Counted from the stretch's first letter, positions 1-6,369 are shown. The stretch is 7,794 nucleotides of DNA from Candidatus Zhuqueibacterota bacterium (GCA_016934435.1 JAFGSU010000199.1:1-7794), one strand, 5' to 3'. Translations and numbers: made by a program. Notes: generated from the letters alone by a model not told the origin.

Positions 1-32
1 AATAAATCAAGTGTGATCACCAAGACATTTTA

Positions 33-61
33 TTGAAATAGTACTTGTAGTTGAATATAAA
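33..61 (+). promoter_or_regulatory. Predicted sigma70-type promoter of the plus-strand membrane protein gene
   Basis: A -35 box TTGAAA (33-38) and a -10 box TATAAA (56-61) are separated by 17 bases, the ideal spacing for a housekeeping promoter. Transcription would begin near 68, leaving a leader of about 80 bases before the ATG at 151. The -35 box and the three bases after it (TTGAAATAG) are the same as at the predicted acpP promoter near 6804-6812. Prediction from sequence only. Confidence 0.6.
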
Positions 62-137
62 ACCGACTATTTTTATACAAGCCGGCACTCGGTCGGATTT
101 AAGAATGTGTATTGTATTTTTACTTTGATAAAATTAT

Positions 138-144
138 AAAGGGG
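138..144 (+). promoter_or_regulatory. Ribosome-binding site deciding the start of the plus-strand gene
   Basis: AAAGGGG lies six bases before the ATG at 151. The reading frame is open back to a TTG at 112, but that codon has no comparable site upstream, and starting at 151 places the hydrophobic segment right at the N-terminus. The ATG is therefore preferred. Confidence 0.6.
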
Positions 145-150
145 ATAGAT

Positions 151-627
151 ATGGAAACACTGCAAATTGTCCTGGTATGTGGGGCGTTATTGTTCATTAT
201 TGTGATAGCCTATCGCGCCCTCTACAAAAAAGTGGTGGTCAAAGAGGTTCATTCAACCTGCAAAATGCTCGTCGCCATCAGACGAAGAGGAGCCGCGCTG
301 GATCATTATCTGAAATTAGGCGGCGATGAAAAGGTGGATTTAATCCACTCTCTGGGGAAACTATGCCGCATCTTGCATGAACGCTGGTTGGCCAGGGCCC
401 AGTATGTCAGTGGATTTTCCGGCGACGTTCATGGATTGCCGGCAACGGCAGAATACGATTGGATGATCATCGCCATCTATAATGTGACCGATTATGAGCA
501 TTTCCAGAATTGTGCATCTGTGCTGGAAGAATCCCAGTTCAGTCCGCTGCGTTATTACCTGGAGATTCGACTCATCTACGGCGCTTCCATAACCGATCTT
601 TCGACCAAAATACCTAAATTATTTTGA
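151..627 (+). CDS. Small membrane-anchored protein of unknown function
   Basis: This 158-residue protein is not one I recognise. Residues 5-22 form one hydrophobic segment (IVLVCGALLFIIVIA), followed by a basic stretch (RALYKK, later RRR at 44-46). By the positive-inside rule this is an N-terminal anchor with the remaining ~130 residues in the cytoplasm. The middle (50-80) is predicted helical. Residues 102-145 look like strand-helix-strand: EYDWMIIAIYNV, then DYEHFQNCASVLEES, then LRYYLEIRLIYG. That pattern recalls ferredoxin-like alpha/beta domains of the darcynin or chlorite-dismutase-like kind, but the resemblance is by eye and no catalytic residues stand out. The gene has its own promoter and ribosome-binding site and is transcribed towards the fab operon. 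Its TGA ends one base before the stop of the minus-strand zinc-ribbon gene, so it is a separate unit from the operon. Confidence 0.75.
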   Translation: METLQIVLVCGALLFIIVIAYRALYKKVVVKEVHSTCKMLVAIRRRGAALDHYLKLGGDEKVDLIHSLGKLCRILHERWLARAQYVSGFSGDVHGLPATAEYDWMIIAIYNVTDYEHFQNCASVLEESQFSPLRYYLEIRLIYGASITDLSTKIPKLF

Positions 628-628
628 T

Positions 629-913
629 TTACGGTTTCTTTTTAAATAAATCATCCAGTTTGCGGCGCGCATCATCCGCGGCAGAAGGGACGGTTTTTAC
701 AGACGCTCCAGGTTCAAAGTAATCGCAAAAATTACTCTTCTCTTTATCCTGCACCCATTCAGCCTGCGGTTCACGGCATTGGTGATGCGCATTCACATCA
801 TAAAACTGACAATTGCGACAGCAATGCAGGTAGCTGCTACAAAAAGGGCAGGTATCCTGACGGCCGACTTTATGGTCCAGGGAAATCTCTTTGCCGCATT
901 GATAACATTGCAT
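629..913 (-). CDS. Small cysteine-rich zinc-ribbon protein
   Basis: The product is 94 residues with nine cysteines. An N-terminal CYQC (3-6) and CPFC (22-25) form a classic zinc-ribbon pair. A second cluster follows: CCRNC (31-35), then C46 and C63 within HHQCREP and NFCDYF. The C-terminus is a short helix ending in a basic tail (DARRKLDDLFKKKP). The pattern NCQFYD...CREP...W/YV.DKEK..FCDYF is one I remember from conserved hypothetical proteins of deltaproteobacteria and similar bacteria, with no known function; zinc binding is inferred from the cysteine spacing. The frame stays open upstream to 1153, but the ATG at 913 is chosen because a strong Shine-Dalgarno precedes it and because the longer reading overlaps the yigZ-like gene. 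It is the last gene of the minus-strand series, 41 bases after the yigZ-like stop. Confidence 0.85.
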   Translation of the reverse strand: MQCYQCGKEISLDHKVGRQDTCPFCSSYLHCCRNCQFYDVNAHHQCREPQAEWVQDKEKSNFCDYFEPGASVKTVPSAADDARRKLDDLFKKKP

Positions 914-918
914 GCTTG

Positions 919-928
919 CCCTCCTCTC
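919..928 (-). promoter_or_regulatory. Strong ribosome-binding site of the zinc-ribbon gene
   Basis: Read on the minus strand this is GAGAGGAGGG, five bases before the ATG at 913. It settles the start of the zinc-ribbon protein against the longer open frame. Confidence 0.7.
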
Positions 929-954
929 ATGGTCCACATCCGGACCGGGCATAT

Positions 955-1569
955 TCACTCTTGATGGGCGATAATTATTTTGCCGCCGGTTGCTTCCACC
1001 AGATTGTGCTGTAACAGATGCGCCTGCTGTTTTCTGATCGATAATTGCAGAGCCACCGAGCTGCCATAATGAGAATCGACGATATCGGCTTTCATCAGGT
1101 CGATGACATGCATGACGGCATTGAGCCTGTCGTAGGAAAAGGTAACCACACATCTTTGCCGGATATATTCGGTTTTAATCATCGCTTGCTGCAACAGGGT
1201 GACGACGGTTTCGCTGTAGGCTCTGGCCAGGCCGCCCGTCCCCAACTTGATGCCGCCGAAATAGCGGGTGACCACGACGACCAGATTGGTCAGATTCCTT
1301 CCCAGAATGGCGTGATAAATCGGTTTACCGGCTGTCCCGGAAGGTTCTCCGGCATCGGAATAGCGGAAATATTCTTCAGCGCCGCTACCGATTCGGTAAG
1401 CAAAACAGTGGTGGGTGGCATTGTGATATTTTTTTTGAATGCGCTCGATCTCCATTTCGGCCTCTTCCCTGCTGGGAATTGGGGCGGCATGGCCGATGAA
1501 TCGAGAGCCTTTGACGCGATATTCGTTGCTGACCGCGTGTTCAATCGTATGTATAACATCATCATCCAT
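955..1569 (-). CDS. yigZ: YigZ/IMPACT-family (UPF0029) protein
   Basis: A 204-residue protein, the normal length for bacterial YigZ (about 200-210). The N-terminal UPF0029/IMPACT domain (about 15-125) carries the family signatures: KGSRFIGHA (20-28), ATHHCFAYRIG (51-61), SDAGEPSGTAGKPI (71-84) and VVVVTRYFGGIKLGTGGLARAYS (97-119). The C-terminal ~65 residues match the small ferredoxin-like DUF1949 domain of the family. Bacterial members have no firmly established reaction; the eukaryotic relative IMPACT regulates the kinase GCN2, and nucleic-acid binding has been suggested from the structure of E. coli YigZ. The only atypical residue seen is alanine in SDAGEPSG where many members have DDGEPSG. 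No clear Shine-Dalgarno precedes the ATG at 1569, which lies 19 bases after the lipoprotein stop, so translation may depend on the upstream gene. The symbol is by homology. Confidence 0.93.
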   Translation of the reverse strand: MDDDVIHTIEHAVSNEYRVKGSRFIGHAAPIPSREEAEMEIERIQKKYHNATHHCFAYRIGSGAEEYFRYSDAGEPSGTAGKPIYHAILGRNLTNLVVVVTRYFGGIKLGTGGLARAYSETVVTLLQQAMIKTEYIRQRCVVTFSYDRLNAVMHVIDLMKADIVDSHYGSSVALQLSIRKQQAHLLQHNLVEATGGKIIIAHQE

Positions 1570-1588
1570 AGATGATTAAATTTTTGAG

Positions 1589-2635
1589 TCACTCTCGCCG
1601 ATGTAACGAGTGATCGGATATCCAGCGTCCCAGAGTTACGGTTGAATGCCTGCCTGTGGCAATAGTATACTCGACAAACGCCTCAATGCCAAATTCATAG
1701 GTTCTGACGCGATTCCAGCTATTATTTTTGTAATAGTTGCTATGGCCGAAAACGCCCTGGGCATATTCAGTGCTATAACTGACTCTTGGTTTGCTGGGCT
1801 GTGTTTGAAGATAGCCTACATAGAAATTTGAGTGAGGCGTAACATCAATATTTACATCAAAACTATTCCAGCCGGTATTCAAATTAACCGTGTTTGTCGG
1901 GGAATATATCTCAAGATTGCTATCCCCGGTAATTGCATTTTCCAGGCGGCCCCATACTCTTAATTTGACATCTCCAGGATCGCTATCGACACTGATTCGG
2001 ATTTTCTTTATTTGACAGGTTACAGCATTCGCAGGTTGGTTCAGGGATATGGCATACCATGCCTTTGCCAGGCCGTCGGTAAGTCCGAAATAAACCAATC
2101 CTCCCTCAAATATCCCATCGGTGCGTGTTAGCCAAGCTGTCAACAAATTTTTATCTTCAGAGGATGTTTCCAGATGAAGGTTTTTTAGATCTGTGTAGGT
2201 TGCACCAGAGGCCTCCGCGATCACCCTGTCGGGATTGGAGCTGGCAAAAACTTGCATCAGAAAATCATAATTCCCGTGCGCCAGCTGCTGATTGTTGCCG
2301 CCAATGGTGATGAAGACGGCATCATCACTATTACTCCCTGTGATCGAAAACGCGGCAGATTCAAAATAAACAGTATAGGGAGTCGAGTTGGAAAGCCCGG
2401 CTTGGCGCACACCAAGTTTTACAAAAAGAGTAATATTGCCTTTGCTCACATCGATATCGAAATTTAATCTAAGGCTTGATTGGTACCCATCTGTGTCGTT
2501 ATCCACGGCATTTGATATCCAGATATTACGAATGGTTACAACAATGTCATCCGATTTTGTCGGTGAAGAACAATTAATATACACCAATGTTGTCACGATT
2601 AGCGTGCACTGCAGGTAAAATCCTGAATGTTTCAT
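1589..2635 (-). CDS. Probable secreted lipoprotein with two beta-sandwich domains
   Basis: The 348-residue product begins MKHSGFYLQC, followed by a hydrophobic core and a probable lipidation cysteine at position 22 (VYINCSSPT). Tyr at -3 and Asn at -1 are poor lipobox residues, so lipidation is likely but not certain. The low-complexity SSPTKSDD linker leads to a first strand-rich domain (about 31-150) with an acidic DNDTDGYQSSLRLNFDID motif that resembles the 'choice-of-anchor H' type of surface domain. A second domain (about 155-323) has the strand pattern of a jelly-roll: KKIRISVDSDPGDVKLRVWG, then TGWNSFDVNI, FYVGYLQTQ and YEFGIEAFVEY. No catalytic motif is visible; binding to a surface or carbohydrate is only a guess. 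The last ~25 residues are basic and unlike the domain before them. The gene starts 21 bases after the dehydrogenase stop, so it probably rides on the same transcript. I do not recognise a named gene. Confidence 0.8.
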   Translation of the reverse strand: MKHSGFYLQCTLIVTTLVYINCSSPTKSDDIVVTIRNIWISNAVDNDTDGYQSSLRLNFDIDVSKGNITLFVKLGVRQAGLSNSTPYTVYFESAAFSITGSNSDDAVFITIGGNNQQLAHGNYDFLMQVFASSNPDRVIAEASGATYTDLKNLHLETSSEDKNLLTAWLTRTDGIFEGGLVYFGLTDGLAKAWYAISLNQPANAVTCQIKKIRISVDSDPGDVKLRVWGRLENAITGDSNLEIYSPTNTVNLNTGWNSFDVNIDVTPHSNFYVGYLQTQPSKPRVSYSTEYAQGVFGHSNYYKNNSWNRVRTYEFGIEAFVEYTIATGRHSTVTLGRWISDHSLHRRE

Positions 2636-2638
2636 TGT

Positions 2639-2645
2639 CTCCTCC
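2639..2645 (-). promoter_or_regulatory. Ribosome-binding site deciding the lipoprotein start
   Basis: Read on the minus strand, GGAGGAG is followed by ACA and the ATG at 2635. An earlier in-frame ATG at 2647 overlaps this site itself and has no site of its own, so translation most likely begins at 2635, dropping four residues (MEET) from the longest frame. Confidence 0.75.
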
Positions 2646-2656
2646 ATTCAAATCGT

Positions 2657-3814
2657 TTAATGACCGCCGGCGTATTCCTTGATCAGGTGATGGGCGATAA
2701 CGCTGCGCTGGATTTGATTGGTGCCTTCGTAAATCTGGGTAATTTTTGCATCGCGCATGTATTTTTCCGCCGGATAGTCTTTCATATAGCCGTAGCCGCC
2801 GAAAATTTGCACGCAATCGGTGCTGACGCGCATGGCCGTGTCGGCGGCCATGACTTTGCACATGGCGGATTCCCGGCCATAGTCCTTTTCACCGGCATCA
2901 ATCATGCGGGAAGTGGCGTAAATCAGGGCGCGCACGGCTTCGATCTCGGTGGCCATATCAGCCAGCATGAACTGAATCGCCTGGAAGGAAGCGATACTCT
3001 GCCCGAACTGGTGTCGGGTTCTGGCATATTTTATTGCGTGATCAAAGGCGCCCTGGGCGATGCCCAGAGCCTGTGCGGCCACGCCCGGCCGCGATTTGTC
3101 CAGGGTCTTCATGGCCACGATGAATCCGTGCCCTTCACGGCCGAGTAGATTTTCCCGGGGAATTTTACAGTCCTGAAAAACGACTTCGCAGGTGGCGGAA
3201 GCCCGGATACCCATCTTGTCCTCTTTCTTGCCGTATACGAGGCCTTCGGTGCCGTCTTCGACGATAAATGCGGAGGCGCCGCGGCTGCCGCGTGTCGGAT
3301 CGGTCTTGGCAATCACGGTATAATATTTAGCCACACCGCCGTTGGTGATAAAATGTTTGGTGCCATTGAGGATATAGTGATCGCCCACCAGTTTAGCCGT
3401 CGTCTGAATGGCAGCGGCATCGGAGCCCGCTTCCGGCTCTGTCAGGCAAAAAGCTGCCAGGGCTTCACCGCCGGCTAAAACGGGGAGATATTTTTTCTTT
3501 TGTTCATCCGTGCCGGCCATGAGCAGGGGAAATGTACCCAATGCGGAACCTGCCAGCGCCAGCGCAGTACCACCGCACGCCTTTGAAAATTCCTCGGTCA
3601 CCAGCACCAGCCCCATGATGCCGGCGTCCATGCCATCATATTCCTCCGGTATCCAGAGCCGAAAAAAATCCATGCGCGCCATCTCCTTAACGATGAGCCA
3701 GGGAAACTCTGCTTTCTGATCGTACTCCGCTGCTGCCGGTGCAATGCTGCCCTGCGCGAATTCGCGCGCCAGTTGCTGCAGCGCCTGTTGATCCTCGCTC
3801 AAAAAATAATTCAT
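2657..3814 (-). CDS. Acyl-CoA dehydrogenase, short/medium-chain type
   Basis: A full-length 385-residue FAD-dependent acyl-CoA dehydrogenase, which would oxidise acyl-CoA to trans-2-enoyl-CoA and pass electrons to electron-transfer flavoprotein. The N-terminal helical domain occupies about 1-118. The first family signature is CLTEPEAGSDAA (123-134), the FAD/substrate-contacting strand domain runs to about 225, and the C-terminal helical domain contains TRHQFGQSI (266-274) and the second signature starting QIFGGYGYMKDYPAEKYMRD (336-355). The catalytic base is Glu363 in IYEGTNQIQR, the position used by short- and medium-chain and butyryl-CoA dehydrogenases (isovaleryl- and long-chain enzymes place it elsewhere). 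Substrate length cannot be read further. Its ATG overlaps the rnc stop in ATGA, and AGGAAGGG lies eight bases upstream inside rnc, so the two are probably translationally coupled. No etfAB genes are in the window. Confidence 0.95.
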   Translation of the reverse strand: MNYFLSEDQQALQQLAREFAQGSIAPAAAEYDQKAEFPWLIVKEMARMDFFRLWIPEEYDGMDAGIMGLVLVTEEFSKACGGTALALAGSALGTFPLLMAGTDEQKKKYLPVLAGGEALAAFCLTEPEAGSDAAAIQTTAKLVGDHYILNGTKHFITNGGVAKYYTVIAKTDPTRGSRGASAFIVEDGTEGLVYGKKEDKMGIRASATCEVVFQDCKIPRENLLGREGHGFIVAMKTLDKSRPGVAAQALGIAQGAFDHAIKYARTRHQFGQSIASFQAIQFMLADMATEIEAVRALIYATSRMIDAGEKDYGRESAMCKVMAADTAMRVSTDCVQIFGGYGYMKDYPAEKYMRDAKITQIYEGTNQIQRSVIAHHLIKEYAGGH

Positions 3815-4599
3815 GCCTGCATCCCTTCCTTATATTCCATGTGCAAATAGGTTAGCGCCTCTTCGGCCGCTTTTTGTTCTGCCAGTTTCTTCGACTGTCC
3901 CACCCCGACACCCCGTTTATAGCCATCGATGAGAACACCGACGGTGAAGGTTTTACAGTGGTCCGGCCCGATTTCATCCTCGACAATGTATACCGGGCCC
4001 TGTATGTTCTCCTTCTGACAAAACTCCAGTAACATGCTTTTATAATTCTTTAATTGTGTTTCGCCGAGCAGCATTTTTAAATTGGTGGCGATGTGTTTCT
4101 GGATTAGTTTGCGCACCGGCTCCAGACCGCCGTCCAGGTAAATCGCCCCTATGAGCGCCTCAAACGCATCCGAAAGGATGGAATCCCTTTCACGGCCGCC
4201 GGCCCGTTCCTCCGATTCATTGAGAAAAAGAAAATCCCCCAACTTGACCTCCCGCGCCACCCGGCTTAAATTGCTGCGATTCACCAGCAGCGATTTGTAA
4301 TTGGTCAGAACGCCTTCTTCTCTATCCGGGTAGGTTCTGTAAACATATTCGGTAATGACCATGCCGAGCACCGCATCTCCCAGTAGCTCCAATCGTTCAT
4401 TCGATTCCAGCCGTTCCTCACCGGTGATTACCAGATAGGAGCGATGCTTGAGAGCCTGGACCAATAACACTTCGTCATTAAAGCGATATTTGATAAGACG
4501 CATTAAAGGTGCGAGATGCCGCGACTGTGCGCTTTGCGCCCCCGTATGATGAAAAACTCTTTCGAGTAACCGGTTTATCCCGCTATTTTGTAATGCCAT
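3811..4599 (-). CDS. rnc: Ribonuclease III
   Basis: RNase III cleaves double-stranded RNA in rRNA maturation and mRNA control. From the ATG at 4599 the protein is 262 residues. The endonuclease domain contains the signature ERLELLGDAVLG (68-79) with acidic residues equivalent to E. coli Glu38, Glu41 and Asp45, and SDAFEALIGAIYLDGG (143-158) with the metal-binding Asp144 and Glu147 (E. coli Asp114 and Glu117). A double-stranded-RNA-binding domain follows (about 183-255), ending in the typical KKLAEQKAAEEAL. The start is uncertain: a GTG at 4638 would give 275 residues but has no ribosome-binding site; the ATG has GGAGGG about 15 bases upstream, which is distant but better. Either choice leaves an N-terminal extension before the catalytic domain. 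The stop overlaps the dehydrogenase start by four bases. The gap before the gene is long and rich in inverted repeats. Confidence 0.95.
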   Translation of the reverse strand: MALQNSGINRLLERVFHHTGAQSAQSRHLAPLMRLIKYRFNDEVLLVQALKHRSYLVITGEERLESNERLELLGDAVLGMVITEYVYRTYPDREEGVLTNYKSLLVNRSNLSRVAREVKLGDFLFLNESEERAGGRERDSILSDAFEALIGAIYLDGGLEPVRKLIQKHIATNLKMLLGETQLKNYKSMLLEFCQKENIQGPVYIVEDEIGPDHCKTFTVGVLIDGYKRGVGVGQSKKLAEQKAAEEALTYLHMEYKEGMQA

Positions 4600-4697
4600 A
4601 ATGTACTGTAAATACCCTCCATCCTGTGAATGGTTCACGCAGATGTTTCTTTGTCAGGGGCGTGCTATCTTTTTCGGCCATACGGCATCAGCCGGCG

Positions 4698-4715
4698 CCC
4701 GGATACCACTCCGGG
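4698..4715 (-). repeat. Hairpin upstream of rnc
   Basis: CCCGGA (4698-4703) and TCCGGG (4710-4715) form a perfect 6-bp stem around a 6-base loop. No T-run follows in the direction of transcription, so it is not a standard terminator. Confidence 0.45.
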
Positions 4716-4727
4716 ATGCAGGATACG

Positions 4728-4836
4728 TTGAACGATGAGAAATAAAGCAAGTATATCGGGATGCAAAGGATTTCTAAAAGGAAAGAAAGCCTTGGTATCA
4801 CGGCATACTGCCGGATGAGATCATGGCATCGTTCAA
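4728..4836 (-). repeat. Long-range inverted repeat enclosing two hairpins in the rnc leader
   Basis: TTGAACGATG (4728-4737) and CATCGTTCAA (4827-4836) are perfect reverse complements separated by 89 bases. Inside lie CGGCA-TAC-TGCCG (4801-4813) and an imperfect stem pairing 4766-4775 with 4784-4793 around an 8-base loop. In RNA this would be a multibranched structure of about 109 nucleotides. Its position directly before rnc suggests, without proving, a role in controlling that gene. Confidence 0.45.
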
Positions 4837-4939
4837 GTCGATGAGCGCGCTTCCTGTTATCTGCGTACACGTTTGAGTGGTCGCCGGCGGTCGCCCTGTC
4901 TATGGCCAGAGCCCGGCAAACTCGTCTCATCTGCTGTTG

Positions 4940-6184
4940 TTAAGATGAAAATTCCTTAAAGAGCAGGCTGACATTATGCCCGCCGAAACCAAAAGAGTTG
5001 GACATGACCGCCTGAACCCTGCGTTTCACCGCTTTATTCGGAACATAATTGAGATCACAATCCGGATCGGGTGTCTCATAGTTGATGGTCGGATGCACGA
5101 TTTGCTTGTTCAGGGTCATAACACAGGCAATAGCTTCCACGGCGCCCGAGCCGCCTAAGATGTGACCGACCATGGATTTGGTGGAACTGATGGCCAATTG
5201 ATAGGCATAGTCGCCGAACACCCGTTTAATGGCCACTGTTTCACTTTTATCATTCAGCGGAGTGGATGTGCCGTGCGCATTGATATAATCGATATCCTTC
5301 GGTTGCATGCCGGCGCAGGCCAGAGCCGTACGCATACAGCGGTAGGCGCCGTCACCGTCCGCATCCGGTGCGGTGATATGATAGGCATCGGCGCTGAACC
5401 CGATGCCCGCAAGTTCGGCATAGATTTTTGCGCCGCGCGCCCGGGCGTGCGACAACTCTTCTAACAGCAAGACCGCGCCGCCTTCGCCCATGACAAATCC
5501 ATCTCGATCGAGATCGAACGGTCTGCTGGCGCGTTCCGGCTCGTCATTGCGGGTGGAAATGGCTCGCATGGCATTAAAGCCTGAAACACCCATGCGCGTA
5601 ATCGGCGCCTCTGAACCGCCGGCCAGCATGCCGATAGCTTCACCATATCGAATGTGATTGAACGCCGCGCCAATGGCATGAGCGGACGAAGCGCAGGCCG
5701 ATATGGTGGCGTAATTCACGCCCTTGAGACCATGATGGATCGATATATAGCCCGGTGCAATATCGGCAATGAGCATGGGGATCAACAGAGGACTCACCCG
5801 GCCCGGCCCCTTTTCCAGCAAAGTTTGACATTCCTTTTCGTAGATTCTCATGCCGCCGATACCGGAACTGACAATAACGCCGAATTTTTCACGATCCACG
5901 GAATCAAACCGAATCTCGGAATCCCGCACCGCCTGCTGGGCTGCGATGACGGCAAAATGCGTGAACCGGTCCATACGCCGCGCCTCTTTACGATCAATAT
6001 AATCGGTAACCTCCAGGTCTTTGATCTCACCGGCTATTTTTGTATCATAGTCGGTGGAATCAAACGCCTCATAACGGGAGATACCGCTCTTGCCGGCAAC
6101 AAGGTTGTCGAAATAGGTCTCAACAGTACGACCGACAGGTGAGACGATGCCCATACCCGTAATGACCACACGCTTTGGTTCCAT
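4940..6184 (-). CDS. fabF: 3-oxoacyl-[acyl-carrier-protein] synthase II (KAS II)
   Basis: FabF condenses malonyl-ACP with a growing acyl-ACP, extending the chain by two carbons and releasing CO2. At 414 residues it matches the usual length (E. coli 413). It starts with the family sequence RVVITGMGIVSPVG (5-18). The catalytic triad is complete: Cys164 in ISACASSAHA, His304 in INAHGTSTPLND and His341 in SMVGHILGGSGAVEA, with Lys336 in SSTKSMVGH; all are one position beyond the E. coli numbering. The C-terminal NSFGFGGHN (396-404) contains the gating phenylalanine. The decarboxylating Cys-His-His set distinguishes it from the FabH type. The ATG at 6184 has GAGG nine bases upstream. It lies 293 bases after acpP, an unusually wide and structured gap for these neighbours, and is followed by the 340-base gap before rnc. 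Confidence 0.97.
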   Translation of the reverse strand: MEPKRVVITGMGIVSPVGRTVETYFDNLVAGKSGISRYEAFDSTDYDTKIAGEIKDLEVTDYIDRKEARRMDRFTHFAVIAAQQAVRDSEIRFDSVDREKFGVIVSSGIGGMRIYEKECQTLLEKGPGRVSPLLIPMLIADIAPGYISIHHGLKGVNYATISACASSAHAIGAAFNHIRYGEAIGMLAGGSEAPITRMGVSGFNAMRAISTRNDEPERASRPFDLDRDGFVMGEGGAVLLLEELSHARARGAKIYAELAGIGFSADAYHITAPDADGDGAYRCMRTALACAGMQPKDIDYINAHGTSTPLNDKSETVAIKRVFGDYAYQLAISSTKSMVGHILGGSGAVEAIACVMTLNKQIVHPTINYETPDPDCDLNYVPNKAVKRRVQAVMSNSFGFGGHNVSLLFKEFSS

Positions 6185-6235
6185 GCTCTTGCCTCAGGTT
6201 TGTTTTAAGTATCCGCTTTTACCACAGAAAGTTTG

Positions 6236-6272
6236 CCCCGTTCATTTCACCCATTTGCAACCTGCAACGGGG
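6236..6272 (-). repeat. Inverted repeat in the fabF leader
   Basis: CCCCGTT (6236-6242) pairs perfectly with AACGGGG (6266-6272) around a 23-base loop. The loop contains a competing hairpin, TTGCA (6255-6259) with TGCAA (6263-6267), which shares two bases with the first stem, so the two cannot form fully together. It lies directly downstream, in the direction of transcription, of the larger hairpin at 6278-6319. Confidence 0.4.
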
Positions 6273-6369
6273 AAATACATGAGAAGGTAAAGGGTAGCAC
6301 ACCCTTTACCTTCTTCATGGTTATGAATATGAGGTCAATCCGGCCGCGAGGCTGGCCAAACTGCTGCAT
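6247..6369 (-). CDS. Possible 40-residue small protein between acpP and fabF
   Basis: A complete small frame begins at an ATG (6367-6369) preceded by GGGGAGGT at a good distance and ends at TGA (6247-6249). The peptide starts MQQFGQPRGRIDLIFITMKK and continues with a mixed hydrophobic stretch (VLPFTFSCI). I do not recognise it. The ribosome-binding site is as good as those of the real genes here, which is the main argument for it. Against it, the frame runs straight through the 18-bp hairpin at 6278-6319, which could be the actual functional element, and there is no independent sign of selection on the protein. Its start codon also sits in one arm of an inverted repeat with 6439-6447. Confidence 0.3.
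   Translation of the reverse strand: MQQFGQPRGRIDLIFITMKKVKGVLPFTFSCISPLQVANG
6278..6319 (-). repeat. Strong 18-bp hairpin between acpP and fabF
   Basis: GAAGGTAAAGGGT (6283-6295) pairs perfectly with ACCCTTTACCTTC (6301-6313) around a 5-base loop, and after a one-base bulge at 6314 the stem continues with CATGA (6278-6282) and TCATG (6315-6319). This is the strongest inverted repeat in the window. On the transcript it is followed by TATTTCC rather than a T-run, so it is a poor standard terminator. It could act as a 3' stabiliser of acpP mRNA, a partial attenuator before fabF, or a site for RNase III, whose own gene lies downstream. Confidence 0.6.

Larger units (their letters stand above)
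4600..4939 (-). other. 340-base gap between fabF and rnc with several inverted repeats
   Basis: No convincing gene lies here. An 80-codon open frame on the minus strand (4688-4930) has no ribosome-binding site and no recognisable protein. On the minus strand the region could fold: a 10-bp perfect inverted repeat (4728-4737 with 4827-4836) encloses a perfect 5-bp hairpin (4801-4813) and a 9-bp hairpin with one mismatch (4766-4793). A further 6-bp hairpin (4698-4715) lies outside it, nearer rnc. None is followed by a T-run, so a standard intrinsic terminator is not evident. It may be the leader of rnc. Confidence 0.5.

Noticed and set aside
914..1153. N-terminal extension of the zinc-ribbon protein to 1153
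   Set aside because: It overlaps the yigZ-like coding region, and a strong ribosome-binding site supports the start at 913.
1290..1592. Minus-strand 100-codon ORF inside the yigZ-like gene
   Set aside because: It is an alternate frame of a gene whose own frame shows full family motifs.
2627..3148. Plus-strand 173-codon ORF opposite the acyl-CoA dehydrogenase
   Set aside because: It is the complement of strongly conserved dehydrogenase signatures and starts without a ribosome-binding site.
4698..4715. Intrinsic terminator after fabF
   Set aside because: The CCCGGA/TCCGGG stem is short and followed by GC-rich sequence instead of a T-run.
4688..4930. Minus-strand 80-codon ORF between fabF and rnc
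   Set aside because: It has no ribosome-binding site, its residues look arbitrary apart from one hydrophobic patch, and it coincides with inverted repeats better explained as RNA structure.
5654..6142. Plus-strand 162-codon ORF opposite fabF
   Set aside because: It is a shadow of fabF, with no recognisable protein features.
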